Source: Bacteroidales bacterium (lineage in GTDB: Bacteria > Bacteroidota > Bacteroidia > Bacteroidales > UBA10428). From it: DNA of 5,639 nt. The notes below the pieces were generated by a model. It made no database searches. It was not told where the DNA came from and saw nothing but the letters and a program-made list of their open reading frames with translations. Position numbers and translations under genes: made by a program. The stretch spans positions 1-5,639 of the forward strand of contig JAFGOZ010000569.1 in the NCBI GenBank assembly GCA_016926235.1. Reading direction: 5' to 3'. Below are positions 5,611 through 5,639 of the stretch, piece by piece (the stretch's first letter is position 1; the number at the start of each line of letters is the position of its first letter).

Positions 5611-5639
5611 ATAAATTAATTAGTAAGGTGTCCCCCGAT

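Noticed and set aside
1..5639. CRISPR array, tRNA, rRNA or complete insertion sequence
   Set aside because: No regularly spaced repeats, no tRNA-like cloverleaf and no transposase frame were seen; the operon fills nearly all of the sequence.

Overview
The window is A+T-rich bacterial DNA. It is almost filled by one tightly packed minus-strand operon for a type II secretion system (T2SS, general secretory pathway). In transcription order, from right to left, the genes are gspF (inner-membrane platform), gspG (major pseudopilin), gspH, gspI, gspJ and gspK (minor pseudopilins) and a GspL/PilM-like protein whose 3' end runs off the left edge. The order F-G-H-I-J-K-L is the classical gsp order. 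Genes overlap or are separated by only a few bases, so translational coupling is likely. gspE (ATPase), gspD (secretin), gspC and gspM are not in the window. There is no gspE directly upstream of gspF, so the ATPase must be encoded elsewhere.

How the parts work together, from family knowledge: GspF and GspL sit at the inner membrane with the GspE ATPase. GspG is processed by the prepilin peptidase and polymerises into the periplasmic pseudopilus. GspH, GspI, GspJ and GspK form the tip, with GspK on top. All five pseudopilins here show the Gly|hydrophobic processing site. G, H, I and J have Glu at +5, and GspK lacks it, as expected for the tip subunit. GspK also carries a complete EF-hand-type loop, and GspG has an acidic GPDG loop where GspG family members bind calcium.

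Positions 5211-5639 hold no full gene. Next to gspF lies a nested inverted repeat that, in the transcript, would pair over the gspF ribosome-binding region. A perfect 20-bp A/T palindrome follows. On the plus strand at 5425-5553 there is an uninterrupted C-terminal fragment of a sigma-70 family factor (region 4.2 helix-turn-helix, KERIRQIE) with no upstream portion of the gene. This is the most unexpected item in the window.

The organism cannot be named with certainty. A Gram-negative-type (diderm) bacterium is certain from the T2SS. The PilM-like GspL and the EF-hand insertion in GspK recall planctomycete/PVC-type systems, but this is only an impression. Several genes appear to start with TTG; for gspH no other start is possible.
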